Source: Sporodiniella umbellata (Eukaryota; Mucoromycota; Mucoromycetes; Mucorales; Rhizopodaceae). Taken from it: a DNA stretch of 64,000 nucleotides. This document shows, in pieces, positions 1 to 12,654 of this stretch (position 1 is the first letter of the stretch; the number at the start of each line of letters is the position of its first letter). The position numbers and the translations under genes were made by a program. Location: NCBI GenBank assembly GCA_025677835.1, contig JAIXMR010000001.1:682001-746000 (forward strand), read 5' to 3'. The notes under the pieces are model-generated. The model made no database searches. It had not been told where the DNA came from and saw only the letters and a program-made list of their open reading frames with translations.

Positions 1-582
1 TCAGGTGTGTTTGCCTTTTTTTTAAATTTTCCTGATGATTTTCGCAGCTCATAACATGAGCTGCAGTACACACCCTACAAAAAAAGAAAGGTCGGTTGAG
101 TTAACTAATAAAGGGGCTAGTCGTGTATCACATACCCTTTTTGTTTGAGTAAAGATCAGATCTTTGATTTGGTTCTTACACGAAATACATTTGAAGCAAT
201 CTGAATGATAAGCCTTTTCATCTTAAAATAGTATTGATTGCAAAATGGTATTATGATGTGAATTCAAGTGTATATTTTTATATATCTTCCTTACCAGCTA
301 TAATTGCTTCGTTTTGAATGCCTTTATTACAGACTGTACATACAAACGAGCAATCATCACATAGAGGACTGTTGTTGTTAAGAAGTAGCAGGTTTTTTTT
401 ATTGTCTATGTGCTTTCTACATTTGTTGCATATGAAACTAAAGACTTTAGGTGAATTTTGAGGGCCTGGTACACGTACCATTCTGTATGAAATAGACAAT
501 TTCCAAAAGCCACAGCTTCACCCTCTACTATTTTCCCCGAACAACCTTGACAAATGGGTATAGGGGCGTCTCTGGTGGCCAT
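1..582 (-). CDS. LIM-domain protein, N-terminal part (cut by left window edge)
   Basis: Four exons can be joined on the minus strand: 582-479, 437-295, 221-136 and 74-1, all with GT..AG introns. Translation from the ATG at 582 gives one LIM domain with the order C-x2-C, then H-x2-C-F-x-C-x2-C (HTECFICNKC), then C-x2-C. A second LIM domain follows: CTVC, HSDCFKCISC and YCSSC. The Cys of HTEC is created across the first splice junction (TG|T), which supports that intron. LIM domains are protein-docking zinc modules. In fungi, N-terminal tandem LIM domains occur in Rho-GAPs (Lrg1/Rga type) and in paxillin-like proteins of cell polarity. Which of these this is cannot be told, because the protein continues past the window edge after a basic stretch (KFKKKANTP). 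LIM assignment is strong, the subfamily open. Confidence 0.85.
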
Positions 583-3500
583 GATATAATTTGGAGTTAG
601 AAAGAAAGGGTTTAAAATTGGAAATTTTTTCGAGCTTCAGAAAAAACGATAAAAAAAGAACCAGAATACCTTATTTGGTACTGGGGTAAAACAAACTCAG
701 TCTAACAATAAACGGAGCAGGGTTCAAATAGTATACCTAATGTGTGCCTCTTTTACACAAAAAAAGAATTTGGCACAACGTTTACATTGTATATAATACT
801 TTCTTTTACTTATTTTCTATGCAAAAAAAGTTACAGATAAAAGCTACCATCTCCATCTGGATAGTCTTTATTAAACATATCATATAGTGTACTAGTTTTG
901 ATTAACACAATGTTACACCAACCATATTAAATCTAAAAGCAATTACCCAGCTATTTTTCTATTTTAGAATTTAGGGCGATGCCTGTCTTACTCTAAACAC
1001 CATCAGTTTTTTTCTCTCTTTCTTCTTTTTGGGTATTTTATTTTAGAAAGCAAAAAGAGCTATAAAGAACTGTAGAAATTATGTAGTAACTTGTATATGA
1101 AGTTCAAGTATAAACTAGGACGCCTTGTTTTAAAGTAGAGTTTTCGATATATATGTTTAGATGACTTTGTCGATTACATCGTTTGAAATCATGTGAAACT
1201 TTACTTAGTTTTAGTAATTGCTTGTAAATAACCCGCTCAAAATAGCCTCTTAGTGCCTAGCGATTTTATTTTTATATATAAAACCAGATTGTTTGTTTTC
1301 TGAATTGGATTTTACGAAAACAACATCTAATCACACATGTTATACAAACAAAATAACAATAGCCATATAAAAATGGCTGATTTAAATTTTCAGCGAATCC
1401 AGTTTTATATGTTGACAGTATATGTTTGTAATTGTCGGCTAGATTCTTCTTTGAACCATTTAGCGCTATATAAAATCAATAAATACAAACTTAATATAAT
1501 TCGATTCAGCCCGGCTCTTACTTTAATTCTGTCTGTACTTTAGATTTCGATATATGCTCTGGTCAATTAACTATTGAGTTTGGCATATAGTTTATTGTAC
1601 ATACTGTTTATTCTAACCACAATGAGCGTTTGTCACAATTAGACTGCTTTATATGCGTACATAGTTTTGCTATAAGCTTTGACATAAAATGAGTGAGGCG
1701 ATATGTGTATCGCTTGCAAGGCACGTTTAAAACAAATCGCTGTTTTGCCGCTTGTTTGTTATTTTGTTTTTAAAAAAAAACACACACACACAATCTTTAG
1801 CAGATACTATATATTCACGATTGATGGCTTGTAAACAATCAAATGGCACCTAAGGAAACCTGTATAATTGTACTGTCTATAGTCAACTATTGTTATTTCT
1901 CTCTATATACAGGGCATATTGAAGCAAGTTATTAGCACGGCCATTATTGTATCTTGGGTTGTCGTGCTTTAGTATTCATTAATTTAGTTTTAACGCTACA
2001 GTTTTTCTCTGAACTTCAAAAAAGAATTTGTTCATTGGAGATCTTGAGTACATAAAAAGAAAAAAGAAAAATATGTGTACTGCTTTCGAAACCAATGAGA
2101 TCCCTTTTACCAAAAGCTAAAATAAGCTATTAAAGGGGAATTTAATAATTCGATATAAGCGCTTAAGCTAAAAAACCCTATTTTTTGTACTTTTCGAGAC
2201 CATTGAGAGTTAAAATGATAAAATGAAAGGGGGAAAGATTTGAATATAATGTAGAACTCAGTGTCCGTATGGGGAAGCGCAGTCAATTTCTTTAGAAAAA
2301 CCAAAGCTGCTCAACCAGCTGGGGTTATCTCATTTATGATTAGCAATAAACCTTTTCAAAAATACAAAAGCAAACCTTCATACGGATGTCGCTGTTATTA
2401 TTTTTGACCGTAATTTGGATTTTGTCTAGGGATACCTGTCTTTATAGCTAGCTTCATATATGAGTGCGCATTTCCTAAAAAAAAAAAGGTGCTTTTCCTC
2501 ATCTTTTGAGGTTCTTTTGGGGCATATTGTCTGCCTGAGTTCGTTTGTGATACACTTTATTTTCCCCCTATTTTTGTTACACTACTGCTCAACTTGAAAT
2601 ATTTCCCCATGACTGAGTTTCTCTTATTTTTCACAATTTTTGGTTCATATGTCTCAAGACAGTAATGTGAGCATATATTGATCCGTTCGATTGTTATGCT
2701 GTGTTTGACGTATTTCCTTTTTAGGTTAAAGGTCTTGAAAACATCATTTGGTCATACAGAAAAAGTTTTGTCAGTATACTAGTTTTTAACGGATAGCTGT
2801 TCCATAAGCAGAACAAGATACCAGCACTCTGATCTTTTTATCAATTTGATTGAATCAAATGAAGGCCCAGCTTACATGCAGCATGAGCGATTGGGGGTTT
2901 TCTTTCTTTAACATGTAGCCGTAAGTCTTAATCTAGACCTCGTGAAGGGTCATACTTTAGATTAGCTAAAAAAGTTCTGTGTATATTGAATACGATACCT
3001 TGTGACTTTTCTTTATAGACATTGGTATAAACACCATCAGTACATTTCCAGCTTTTGTGATTTTTATCTATGGTTGGATGGAAGACTTTTGAGGTTTATG
3101 TGAACAAATCTATTGCATCGAAATAAGAAAAAAGAAGTTGTTTTTGAAAGGAATCGCCTGAATAAAAGAAATATGCCCCAAAGAAATTTTTGCTTTCTCG
3201 TCTATATTCACATATATATATTAAAGGATCTGTCACGGATACCATATTCTTTTTGGATAGCCTACCGGTTTTTTTATTTGGCTATATGCAACAATGACAG
3301 TGCAAAGTATCGACACTGTAATCTAAAACAATCTTGGTATGGCTAACAATTTTATTGCTACTTAACTTTTATAACATCTCTTGGGGCAAAGTTTTAAATA
3401 TCAGCAGAACTTTTTTTGAGAAGCCTATACATCCAAAACGAGTAGAAAAGTCACACCTTTATTTTTTTTACTGTTTTTACGGACAGAAACCCGCTTTTAA

Positions 3501-4713
3501 AAAACCGAAGTAAATGACACAACAGCACCGCCAAACATATTGCACATTGTGTTTTTTACTGCTGATAAAAAAGAGTATAGAGGAAAGAGTCGCAGTGCAA
3601 ATAATATTAGAGAGCTTCAGGTACAAAGAAAAGGGTGATACAAAGAATTTAATTTTTGCGTATTCATCAGCTTTTCTTGTCATATACAAGTCCCAGATTG
3701 TACAAAAATACTATGTAGTTCCTGAATATCTAATAACAAGCATACAATTATTTAAACTATATCGAAAAGAAATATTCACAAGGATTGCCTCACTCAAAAT
3801 TTTCAAAGCTGGGTAGCTAAGATACCAATCAGCTTAGTGCATACTATGTACCTCAAGAAACACGACGTAGAAAAAATGATATGTTCAACACATTTAATTT
3901 ACCGTATAACTCATTACAAGTGCATGCTCGATGTCAACAGGATTTAGAAAAAAACACAAAATCTTAACTAAAGGTAAAAATAATATCTCTTTTTTTTAAA
4001 TCTTCATAAAGAAAAGCCTCAGTAGAGCAGAACAATAGAATCTTAAAGAGTTGTACACCGATTGAAACATGTTTTTGCTTCTTAAAACGCGAGGATTCAT
4101 CCAATTTACTGTGGTTGATCCACTCCCTTTCTCTTGGCATTTCAATAGATCTGTCTCGAGTAATATAAATCGTATAGATTTTGCGCGTTTTAGTTTTCTT
4201 GTAGGTACGTTTATCCTTTATCTTTTGCATTAAGCAAGGATATATATTTGGAACCTTTAAGTCTCCAGTAGTCAGCATATTAATGTCTACATCTACAGTA
4301 AGTACATCATGTTATCTCATAGGCTTAGGCTACCATTGCCGTCAAAGACCTGCACATCCCTATCGCAGTGTTTAAACATTGTGTTCGCGTTAAAGTATAA
4401 AACATTGAAGAAGATAATTCTAATTATGCCAAGATTTATAATTTTGGCTTCTGAAGAAGATATCTGATTTTTAAGTATGCAAAGTTAATTTTCATTGGCC
4501 AGCAGCATCGATTTTGATTGAGCGGCATAGAAGCGCTATACTTGCCTCTCATTTGTCCACGTTGTGTAGACCAATAGAAATGAGCGTGAAAGTTCAAAGG
4601 AAAATAACACATGACGTTTGTGTCACACTGGAATCCTTCAATGATACCATTAATATTTTTAGTTTACAAGTAAAGTTTTGGGGCGAATTAAAAGAACGAT
4701 AATTATAAAGCTA
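583..4713. other. Gene-poor 4.1-kb divergent intergenic region
   Basis: The region lies between two divergent starts, the LIM gene (-) and the lipase (+). It is very AT-rich and has frequent stops in all frames. Only short open frames occur (longest about 100 codons, at 3514-3816 + and 3964-4278 -). Their translations have low complexity and resemble no family I know. A short CA repeat follows an A-run near 1770-1792. I see no tRNA, terminal-inverted-repeat transposon or splice-connected exon chain. It could hold degenerated mobile-element sequence, an untranslated RNA or simply long promoters. Confidence 0.5.
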
Positions 4714-4764
4714 ATGCCAATTTGCTGTACTTTTTTTCCCCTTCCTTTTCTAATAACAATATGA
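4714..4764 (+). promoter_or_regulatory. Possible upstream ORF overlapping the lipase start
   Basis: An ATG at 4714 opens a 16-codon frame that ends with TGA at 4762-4764, so uORF stop and lipase start share the ATGA at 4761-4764. A TATAAAG lies at about 4704-4710. If transcription starts well downstream of that TATA, this ATG would not be in the mRNA, so its role is uncertain. Confidence 0.35.
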
Positions 4765-6151
4765 ATACTCTTACTGCCTATACACTATACCAATATCTTC
4801 AAAAATCGCTATCAACAAACAGTCTAACTTTAAGCTCCTTACTGATCCAGCTACAAGCTAAAGTGAGCACAGCTCACAATAACAAGAAGCAAGCACTTGC
4901 AGTCCTATACCCCTCTAGATCAAATGCACTGACGTCTCTAAAAGATTTCTTTGCACCTGTAAAAAGCTCTCGGAAGAGAACCAGAAGAATTGTACATAAA
5001 CACTATGCATCTACAGAAGCTATTAAACAACACTCTCACTCAGGGCCGCTACGTCCTGGGTATAAAGCTCCAAGGGAACCTATTGTTTTATGCCATGGCT
5101 TATTTGGGTTTGACTTTCGTGGTCCTGAGAGCATTCCGGCTTTACAACTCCGCTATTGGGAGGGTGTCGACGATACACTGGCTAAGCTGGGTGCCAAAGT
5201 GATAGTCACAAAGGTGCCTCATGCAGGAAGCATTTGGGAAAGATCGCTTGCTTTACATAATATCCTGAAGTCAATCCTTGTTGGAAAAAAAATTAATTTT
5301 GTTGCACATTCTATGGTATGTTCCTTGTTTATACATTGTCCTTAAATAGCGAACTATTTCAAACAATATTTACTTTGTGTAGGGTGGGTTGGATTGTCGA
5401 CACTTGATAGCCAATCATTGTGACCGACCATATCGCGTGCAATCCTTATCTACTGTCTGTACACCCCACAGAGGTTCTCCCGTCATGGATTGGTTTAGGG
5501 ATCATGTTGGTGTAGGGTGTCAGAGTTATGACGCCTGGTCACCTACAAGCTCTTCCGTTATTCACCTCAAAAACGCTATGACACGCGACCAATTTGCACC
5601 AAGTACACTAACTGGCCTAAACAAGTACAAATTCGACAAAATGCTTTTAGACTGTGTAGATGCTCCCGCTTATGCACACTTAACAACAGACTTTTGTACA
5701 AACTACTTTAATACAAATACCCCCGACGACCCGAACGTAAAGTATTATTCTTATGGAGCTGCTACCAAGTTTTCTGCCTGGAAATCCTTACTCAATCTTC
5801 CTGGAAAACTAGTCTACGAAAAAGAAGGAGAAAACGATGGTATCGTAAGCGTAAAAAGCGCGCAATGGGGCACGTATGTAAAAACATTAGAGGCCGACCA
5901 TTGGGACTTTAGTGGGAAAAGGTAGGCATAGAATTTGTTGACTTTCATCTTTATACTTTTGTTAACATCAAATTCTACAGTTATATACCGTGAGTACACT
6001 ATGACTACAGGCTTAGATAAAACGAGAATTGTCTGACTAACAGCATTTTAGATACCGTTTCAAAACAAACAGTTCTGATAACAGTAAAGGCTTTGACCGA
6101 CTCGAGTTCTACGCTGATTTGGCTACGCATTTACACAGTCAAGGTCATTAA
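4761..6151 (+). CDS. Triacylglycerol lipase, alpha/beta-hydrolase fold
   Basis: The protein hydrolyses ester bonds of lipids. Exon 1 runs from the first in-frame ATG at 4761 to 5315, and exon 2 starts at 5383. The splice joins ATG to GGTGGG and so creates the nucleophile elbow AHSMGG with Ser184. The oxyanion-hole segment is the earlier LCHGLFGFD motif. The acid is probably the Asp of ENDGIVS and the base the His of EADHWDF. This order and the motifs match the lipase family related to bacterial family-I lipases. The end is ambiguous. One intron (5922-6051), or two short introns around a mini-exon near 5981-5990, both keep the frame and give the same C-terminus ending HLHSQGH before TAA at 6149-6151. 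The two-intron version fits the local intron size of about 60 bp better. No classical signal peptide is evident at this start. It converges on the RdRP gene. Confidence 0.85.
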
Positions 6152-6603
6152 ACCGAAATTGTCATATCCATTATACATTGCCAGCGCAGCTACTCTCAGC
6201 AAACTTTAATAATTCTCAATTACCACCCACTCCTTTTTTTTTTATGAAATTCTTTTTATGTACAATAATATACTCATGGGACTATTATTTGGCGTTCGCT
6301 CAAAACTAACAATAAAATAAGCAATAATGACAACAAATGACAGCTGCGATATATAAAATATAGTTCATTGTATTCGCTAAGCCCTCGCAATATGTTTGTT
6401 TTCTTTTTTTTTAAAAAAAAAAAAATGCTAACAAAAAATCTTAAGAATTAAGCTCAAGAAAATCAACAAAGGATCGCGTTTCAAGTATATCTACTACACT
6501 GTACAGACAATAATGCTATTTCTGAGTTTTTTTTCTACTGAGTCTTCTCTGTAGTTTGTTTATTGGAGTGGATATACTGTTCCGTTAATTTAGGAGTCTT
6601 TAC
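6152..6603. other. Convergent 3' intergenic region
   Basis: This is the space between the stops of the lipase (+) and the RdRP (-). It is AT-rich, with a T-run and A-run near 6400-6425 that would serve both 3' ends. No coding signal was seen. Confidence 0.5.
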
Positions 6604-9600
6604 TTAAGACTCCTCAACGACGTTAGAGTCCTTGATTTTTCGGATCCATTTTCTATCGATAGTCAATGACTTGTATATATCAACAGAAACTGTTTCTGAA
6701 AATCCGCTTTCCTTTGCTTTTCTAGCGCATGCGTCTGCCTTAATTCTTCTTAAAGCATCAAATGCTACAACATAACAATATTTGCTGTACTTTCTTGAAG
6801 ATACAGATACTGAATAAGCATAGCTTGCCTTAAGTCGTTGGGTTTGGCGAGATCTGTTTACCATCGTGTCGTGTGTTAAAACAGATGAAACAAACTTGCT
6901 TGGATCGGGAGTACTATGAAATTCTTTGGCAATATACAATTCTAGCTCTGAGAAAGAAGCAAAAGCAGACTCAATTACCAACGATACTGTATCATTAAGC
7001 ATCCCAAGATGTTCTGCAGTGTTTTTTTCACGTTCTTTCATAAGATGGACTTGGCTACTTTGTGTGTTATATGAGTCCATATTATGTAGGACGGCATCTC
7101 GAATCATACACAAATCATGTAAAAGATCTTCGTTTTGGGTATTTTTGGCATATTCGTTAGTTATGAACCACGGCTCAGCTAATTCAGGGTCTTTTACAGG
7201 AACATCGTCTTCAGCAAACATGCTTTGGGTATATCTTGTAAAAGCTTCAGTTTCTGACACAAGCGTTTGATAAAGGCAATCCATTGTTGTAAGGGGACTT
7301 TTTTGAGCAACGTTTTTGTATGTATCCTTAACGTCTTTATAGGACTTTTTGTTGGTATCTCTTTGCCTACATTTTTTGTCTACATACCATTCAGGATAGG
7401 GTATTTTCGAATATAAGCTACGATCTCTGATAGCAGCTGAGATTTTGAGCTGGAGACCTTGTTTCGGAGCATCTACTAGTTTAGCACACATTTGTGCTAA
7501 ATATGCAACATCAGGGTCATCAAGAGAGGAATTTTCTGCTAAAACAGTTCTCCAGTTTTCATATAATCCTAAAGTACTATCCGGTATTTGTACATTGACA
7601 AAGTGAGTTTGTAAAGCCTTTTCAGTATCGGCTGCTGAACCCAAGTATTTTCCAATTGTGGTTTTGTCTTTTTCAAAAGCCTCTGTCACCCTTGGCAATT
7701 CTTTCACCACAGGCGTAGAGACAAAAGGTTTTACTATACGCTCATCCCAACAACAGAATATCTTCAATGGTATTAAAAAAAAGTAGAATTACGAGCCTTT
7801 TTATACACTTACAAGATCTCCATCGTAGTCTCCACCACCCAACTTACTAGCCAGTGAAGCGTCCCCTTTAGTTGAAAAAACAACTAGGTCTGTATACATA
7901 CGTAGTTGAGGACAGTCGATTGCTTTGACTTTTTGAATATCACTCTTCAAACCACACGGGTTACGAGTAACAACAACGTCTCCTAAAATTAACCCTGCCC
8001 GAATGCCAGTTTTTTCGTCCACTCTACGTGTGGACAACTGTAAATAAACTTCATCTGATTCCAGCGTGCCAGTTGGGTCAGGTATGCATGTAACTGTACA
8101 AGACTGTTCGACTTCAATTTTATATTTCATATTTACTGCTCTAACTAATTGTCTAAAAATGTTTGTGATACGAGTAGCAATAAAGGCATTTGATATATCG
8201 AACCCAGAATCCAACATTCTGATGACAGCTTCAAAGCCGCTACCCGGATACCCTGAGTATTTGTTAAGTTGATCATAGGTTTTTGAGGATAAAATATCTT
8301 CTGAATTTGATACGACATCTGATTTGGATTCTTCCTCCCCAGATTCAGATTCCATTTGCGATAGAAAAGTTTCCATATCGTCTTCTACTCCCAGATCCTT
8401 ATATAAACCCTTTTCCACTTGGTCTTCGCTTTCCCAGCGTCTTCCCATAACATGTCCTGTCTTTACTAGCCAATCACGCAAAATTTTTACACTTTGATTT
8501 TCTGTAACAATCGTAGCAAGGCGATGTAAGTATTCTTTGAGAATTTCGATAAACACGTCAGCAGGAACACCCCCGGCCGACAACACTTGAATGAATTGTA
8601 CATTGAGATTCGAAGGGTATATACAAATTGAATTTTTAACTAAATCCAAAGTGTAGTGACAGGGATCTAAACGCATACCTGGCTGAACCAAACCCGTTCT
8701 AAACTTGTCTTGACTTTTTCGTATCTTAATGTACTTTCCACATTCAAAGTCTAGGTCAGGTGCAATAATCCAAATGCCCTTTGCTCCACCAATACGACCC
8801 TGAATAGCACATGGCAGCTTATCGGTTTCCTGGTATCCAATTATTTCTTTCATAGCAGTACATGAAATTATACCACAACCGTCAGTCATACATGTTGAAT
8901 CGTCTTTCGCTGAAGCTGTTTCAGAGTAAACATCGTCAATGTATATAATTTCTTCAGGCTTAAAATGCATCGTAGGGATACTGCTACTATAGCCTAGAGA
9001 CATTCGACTCGCATATTTAGAAAGTGTCATATCCCAGTTTTCTGTTATTGGGAGATGCCAATCAATAACCGTTTGTATTGATATGGGTGCAATGTCGGTT
9101 CCTTCTGTTGCAAAATAAACAAGTGTAGATTCTTTAATAAAAAGAAATCGATAGACTCGTTGCATAAGTAAAAAGGGTTTTAGCAAGTAGTCTTTGAATT
9201 TTTTAACCATTGAAGGATTGCTTGAGTTATTGAGCACTATCTCCAGAAATCTGTCGTGGCCAAATTTTCGAAAAAACCGATTTGAAGAAGCAACCTTTGG
9301 TGTTCTTAAAGTAATCTTTGGTGCCTCATTAAGACTTTTGAAAGTAATTATACCACTATATCGAATCATTCTATTCCTTAGCAATTTCTGTTTGATTAGA
9401 TTTTGCTCTTGAATATCGGTAATATTGACTTTGAACGTTTGATCTGAGCTTTTTTTTAAACTTTTGGTATTGTTTTTTGATGTCGTAAAACCTGTTTCCT
9501 CTAAATCAGTTTCTGTGGCATTTGCTTCTTTTGGAGTTGGTATATCCGCCAATAAAGCCTCCGTTTGAACATAAGACCAGACACTATCAGCACACCTTAT

Positions 9601-10392
9601 CATTCGGGAGTAGGTCAGTCCATTCAGCCTTTGGCCAAGTCTCTCTTCTATGTTCCACCGTATCATAGCTTCAAATAGCTTTTTAGGTTCTGTGGACCCA
9701 ACGTCTAAAAATGTACGAAAAGCTTGAAAAGGTATTTCATCCCAAGGCACTTTGCAGTTATCTAAAAAGCGTGCAATCTCAAACAAGACAATCCAACTAA
9801 CACCAACAAACAGCTTTGTTGGCTTGGCAGGACTGCAAATAAAGTTATAACCGTCTAGCTGCGAAGTATCGGCAGAAAAGCATTCAAGAGGAGGTGGTCG
9901 TGGTATATATATTCTTGTAGAAACAGTGGAGGTACTAGCTAGGTTGCTTACTTTATGTTTTTTTGTTACTGAATCATCCAAAGGCTCAGAAGTTCTTTTA
10001 TTGCTTGGCATTTTTTGGCTGTCAATCGACTGTAAAGCTTCCTCATCGATGTCGTCGAACAAATCCTCTTGCACTACACAAAAAAAAAACAGGGATGTGT
10101 TATGATCATGCTTTCATTACGCACAAAACATACATAAGGTAGAAATCTCATGTTCAATTTGTGAGGTGAAATCACTTAGTGTTTTTTTTCTTTGTCGTGG
10201 TGGCTTCCAACGTAAAAAGCCCTTAACAGCTTCGTCCAAAACGTCCTTATTTGTGGATTCTAATAATTGCTTCATTTTGATAACCTCAGGGAACAAAGTG
10301 CTGGAATTTAAGTTTTGGTTTATACGATCCGAAAGACCTAAATGATTGTATACTTGTTTTGCACAGCGCAAAACATTGGGATCTAGTGACAT
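6604..10392 (-). CDS. RNA-dependent RNA polymerase of the RNA-silencing type
   Basis: Eukaryotic cellular RdRPs (QDE-1/RDR family) copy single-stranded RNA into dsRNA that Dicer turns into small RNAs. Exons are 10392-10134, 10073-7813 and 7761-6604, which join to about 1,225 residues, a usual size. The catalytic signature GGGDYDGDL is at about residues 832-840, and the second intron falls just after it. The metal-binding aspartates are D835, D837 and D839. The next exon continues with IFCCWDERIVKPF, as in the family, where a similar WDPRLV-type motif follows the catalytic loop. The N-terminal third is less conserved, with a short acidic patch (DLFDDIDEE). Mucorales have several RdRPs with separate roles in transgene silencing and epimutation. 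The sequence alone does not say which paralogue this is. No Argonaute or Dicer lies nearby. Confidence 0.93.
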
Positions 10393-12255
10393 CCTTTATT
10401 TTTTTTAGTGTCAAAAAAAAAAAAAAAGATATTCGAAAATTGCATTTATCCAAACAGTTTTAAGGTAGCGACATATCATTTCCAGTGTTTGACATAAACC
10501 GTCAATTGAAGCATTATGTGTAGTTATAAGTTATTCAAGAAAAATTTGTGATATTCTTTTCCTTTATTACTTTCTTTTATGTCTTGGCTTACAAAACAAA
10601 TCTCAGGTCTACCTAAAGTAACTTGAACTGGAGATTTAAGTTTTAAAGAAAATTAACAGAGCAAGGCATCTAAACATTAACAACCTTTTGGATGCGATTA
10701 AAGAACCCTCCCAAGGGAATTTTATATTTCTTGTTGCTCATAAACCGCAAAAACTGGCTATTGCTGTCTTTACTTTTGTATGTTTTAGGAAATACGCTCC
10801 ATCCCTTTAGCGCTTATCACTCAGAATTGTAAAAACCCCGCTTTTACCTTTTTTGAGTGCAAAATGAACGGGCTAAAGGTTTTGTCAAACTTCCTTTTAA
10901 AAATTTGGTGGGCTGATTGTTTTTCTTTAGAGAACGTTCTAAAGTCTTGACATTCCCTCTTGAAAAAAAGTCTGTATTTCTGAGTCATGTCTCGTATACG
11001 ACATCATTACATTAAACCTTCTGCACGGATATGTTGTTGTAAGCACATATTACCGATTGGCTTTTAATGCATCAATAATATTTATATGAAACCTGAGATA
11101 AAATAGACCTCAGAGACAAAGAGTGCTTTTCAACAGCCCTTTCATTTTAAAGTTCACATACAGTGACAATATAATGTGGGAAAAGTGCCTGAGGTATATC
11201 TAACTTGTACCGTAAACAAAAGTTTCATTTTTGTTGTGCTTGCAGATATAATGTTCCATATCAACAAAAACAAATAAATATCGAAACGCTAGCCGATCCA
11301 GACTTATTTTTAAATGTCTCTTTTACAGTAAAAGTTTTCTTTCAACATCTCTTTATGAGGTATTTATCTAATAGAGCCTTTTTTTTCTTGTTGTGTTTTC
11401 TGTTGATTCATACGAATGGCACTTCCTGAGAAACTTCTTATCTGTTGATTGAAACATTGATTGTGCGCTACAATTATTATACTTAAAAAATGTGCTTATC
11501 ATCAATTATGAACATGATTTAGTAGCTTGAATAAGTTTAGTATACTGTTTTTGTAGCCTTTCAGAAAACGGCTGTTGTGTCTCATCAGAATAAGTTCTAG
11601 CTTCAAAGTCTTTTTTTAAAGTAACACCAGGCTCCATCTTATGGAAGGACAGAACTCTGCAGTTTTTGGGATGTATCGGCTCACCCCAGATAACAAAGTT
11701 CCTCAGGAGATAGAGCGTTTTTACAATAGATATGTCAAAAGCCTTCATAACGAGCATATCATATCTATATTACTGAGTACGTCGCTATACATATATTTAT
11801 TTAGCAGCCAATACAAGCTTATGTGCATTTTTTTATGTTTTATTCCAAAAACTATTGAAATAAACAGGTAGTCGGTGCCAAAGAGGTATTTTTGCAAGAG
11901 TAAGTCTTCAAACTAGTGTACAGACCTTTGCTATTATTGGTTAGTGCTAGCAAAATACCAAAAAGAAAAAAAGGATAAGGCCTTGGTTCTTTATTGAATA
12001 TTCATACTCGTTTCAATATATGAAGTTTTTTAACTGCACAGATGGTAATACTGTACCTTTTTGGAAATTAAACTGGTTCCATGGGAAGGCAATTTCCGCG
12101 GGTGGTCACTATTTTCTATTTTTAATATTTAAGAAAGCGATACTCCTATTTTAGGTCGAAATAATCCCACGATAGAACTAAACATATAAATATCAGAACG
12201 ATATGATTGTATTGCTCTTCTTTACTATATCAATAAAACTGAAAGTATATACAAT
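10393..12255. other. Divergent intergenic region between the RdRP and a small-protein gene
   Basis: This 1.9-kb AT-rich stretch has no recognisable gene. A minus-strand frame at 11506-11757 (83 codons) and a plus-strand frame at 11205-11429 have no family resemblance and no clear promoter. Near the right end, a TATAAATA at about 12185-12192 and a pyrimidine-containing leader fit as the promoter of the small gene at 12256. Confidence 0.45.
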
Positions 12256-12519
12256 ATGGATCCCGGATATAAGCTTCTCCAACATATCAAGACTGTCCCA
12301 AACCTAATTAATGAAGATCCAAGTATCATTACGCCCAAAAATTCGAGCTTCATGGATCTTCCGTGGTCAAGTTTCTCTGCCCTGCTTCAGCGTAGGACAT
12401 CTTATTCATCCTCAAGTTCCTCTTCTAGTGAAGAAAGCAGTAGTGCTGACAATTTTTCGCTGGGTAACTGGGATTCTATGACTGGCTATCAAGACCAAGA
12501 GCATACACCAACTGCATAG
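12256..12519 (+). CDS. Small Ser-rich acidic protein, function unknown
   Basis: This is a single-exon frame of 87 residues. I do not recognise the family. Support for a real gene: a TATAAATA box about 65 nt upstream, an A-rich ATG context, an AATAAA-like signal (AAAATAAAG) about 90 nt after the stop, and less biased composition than nearby spurious frames. The protein has a run of eight Ser followed by EESSS, which resembles casein-kinase-2 target sequence. A hydrophobic patch (SFMDLPWSSFSALL) precedes it and may be a short linear binding motif. No membrane segment or signal peptide is seen. It lies head-to-tail with BUB1, 135 nt upstream of it. Confidence 0.5.
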   Translation: MDPGYKLLQHIKTVPNLINEDPSIITPKNSSFMDLPWSSFSALLQRRTSYSSSSSSSSEESSSADNFSLGNWDSMTGYQDQEHTPTA

Positions 12520-12654
12520 ATTCATCATACCTTACATATACATTCACCCATACAAATTATCCTAAAATTATAACATTTGAAATTGTTGTTTATTCTTTAT
12601 ATTTAAAGCAAAAATAAAGGCTGTTTGATGCCATAATTTCTTTGTTACACACTC

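Noticed and set aside
3514..4278. Two 100-codon frames (+ 3514-3816, - 3964-4278) in the left gene-poor block
   Set aside because: AT-rich, low-complexity translations with no motif, promoter or splice partner. Frames of this length are expected by chance in this amount of sequence.
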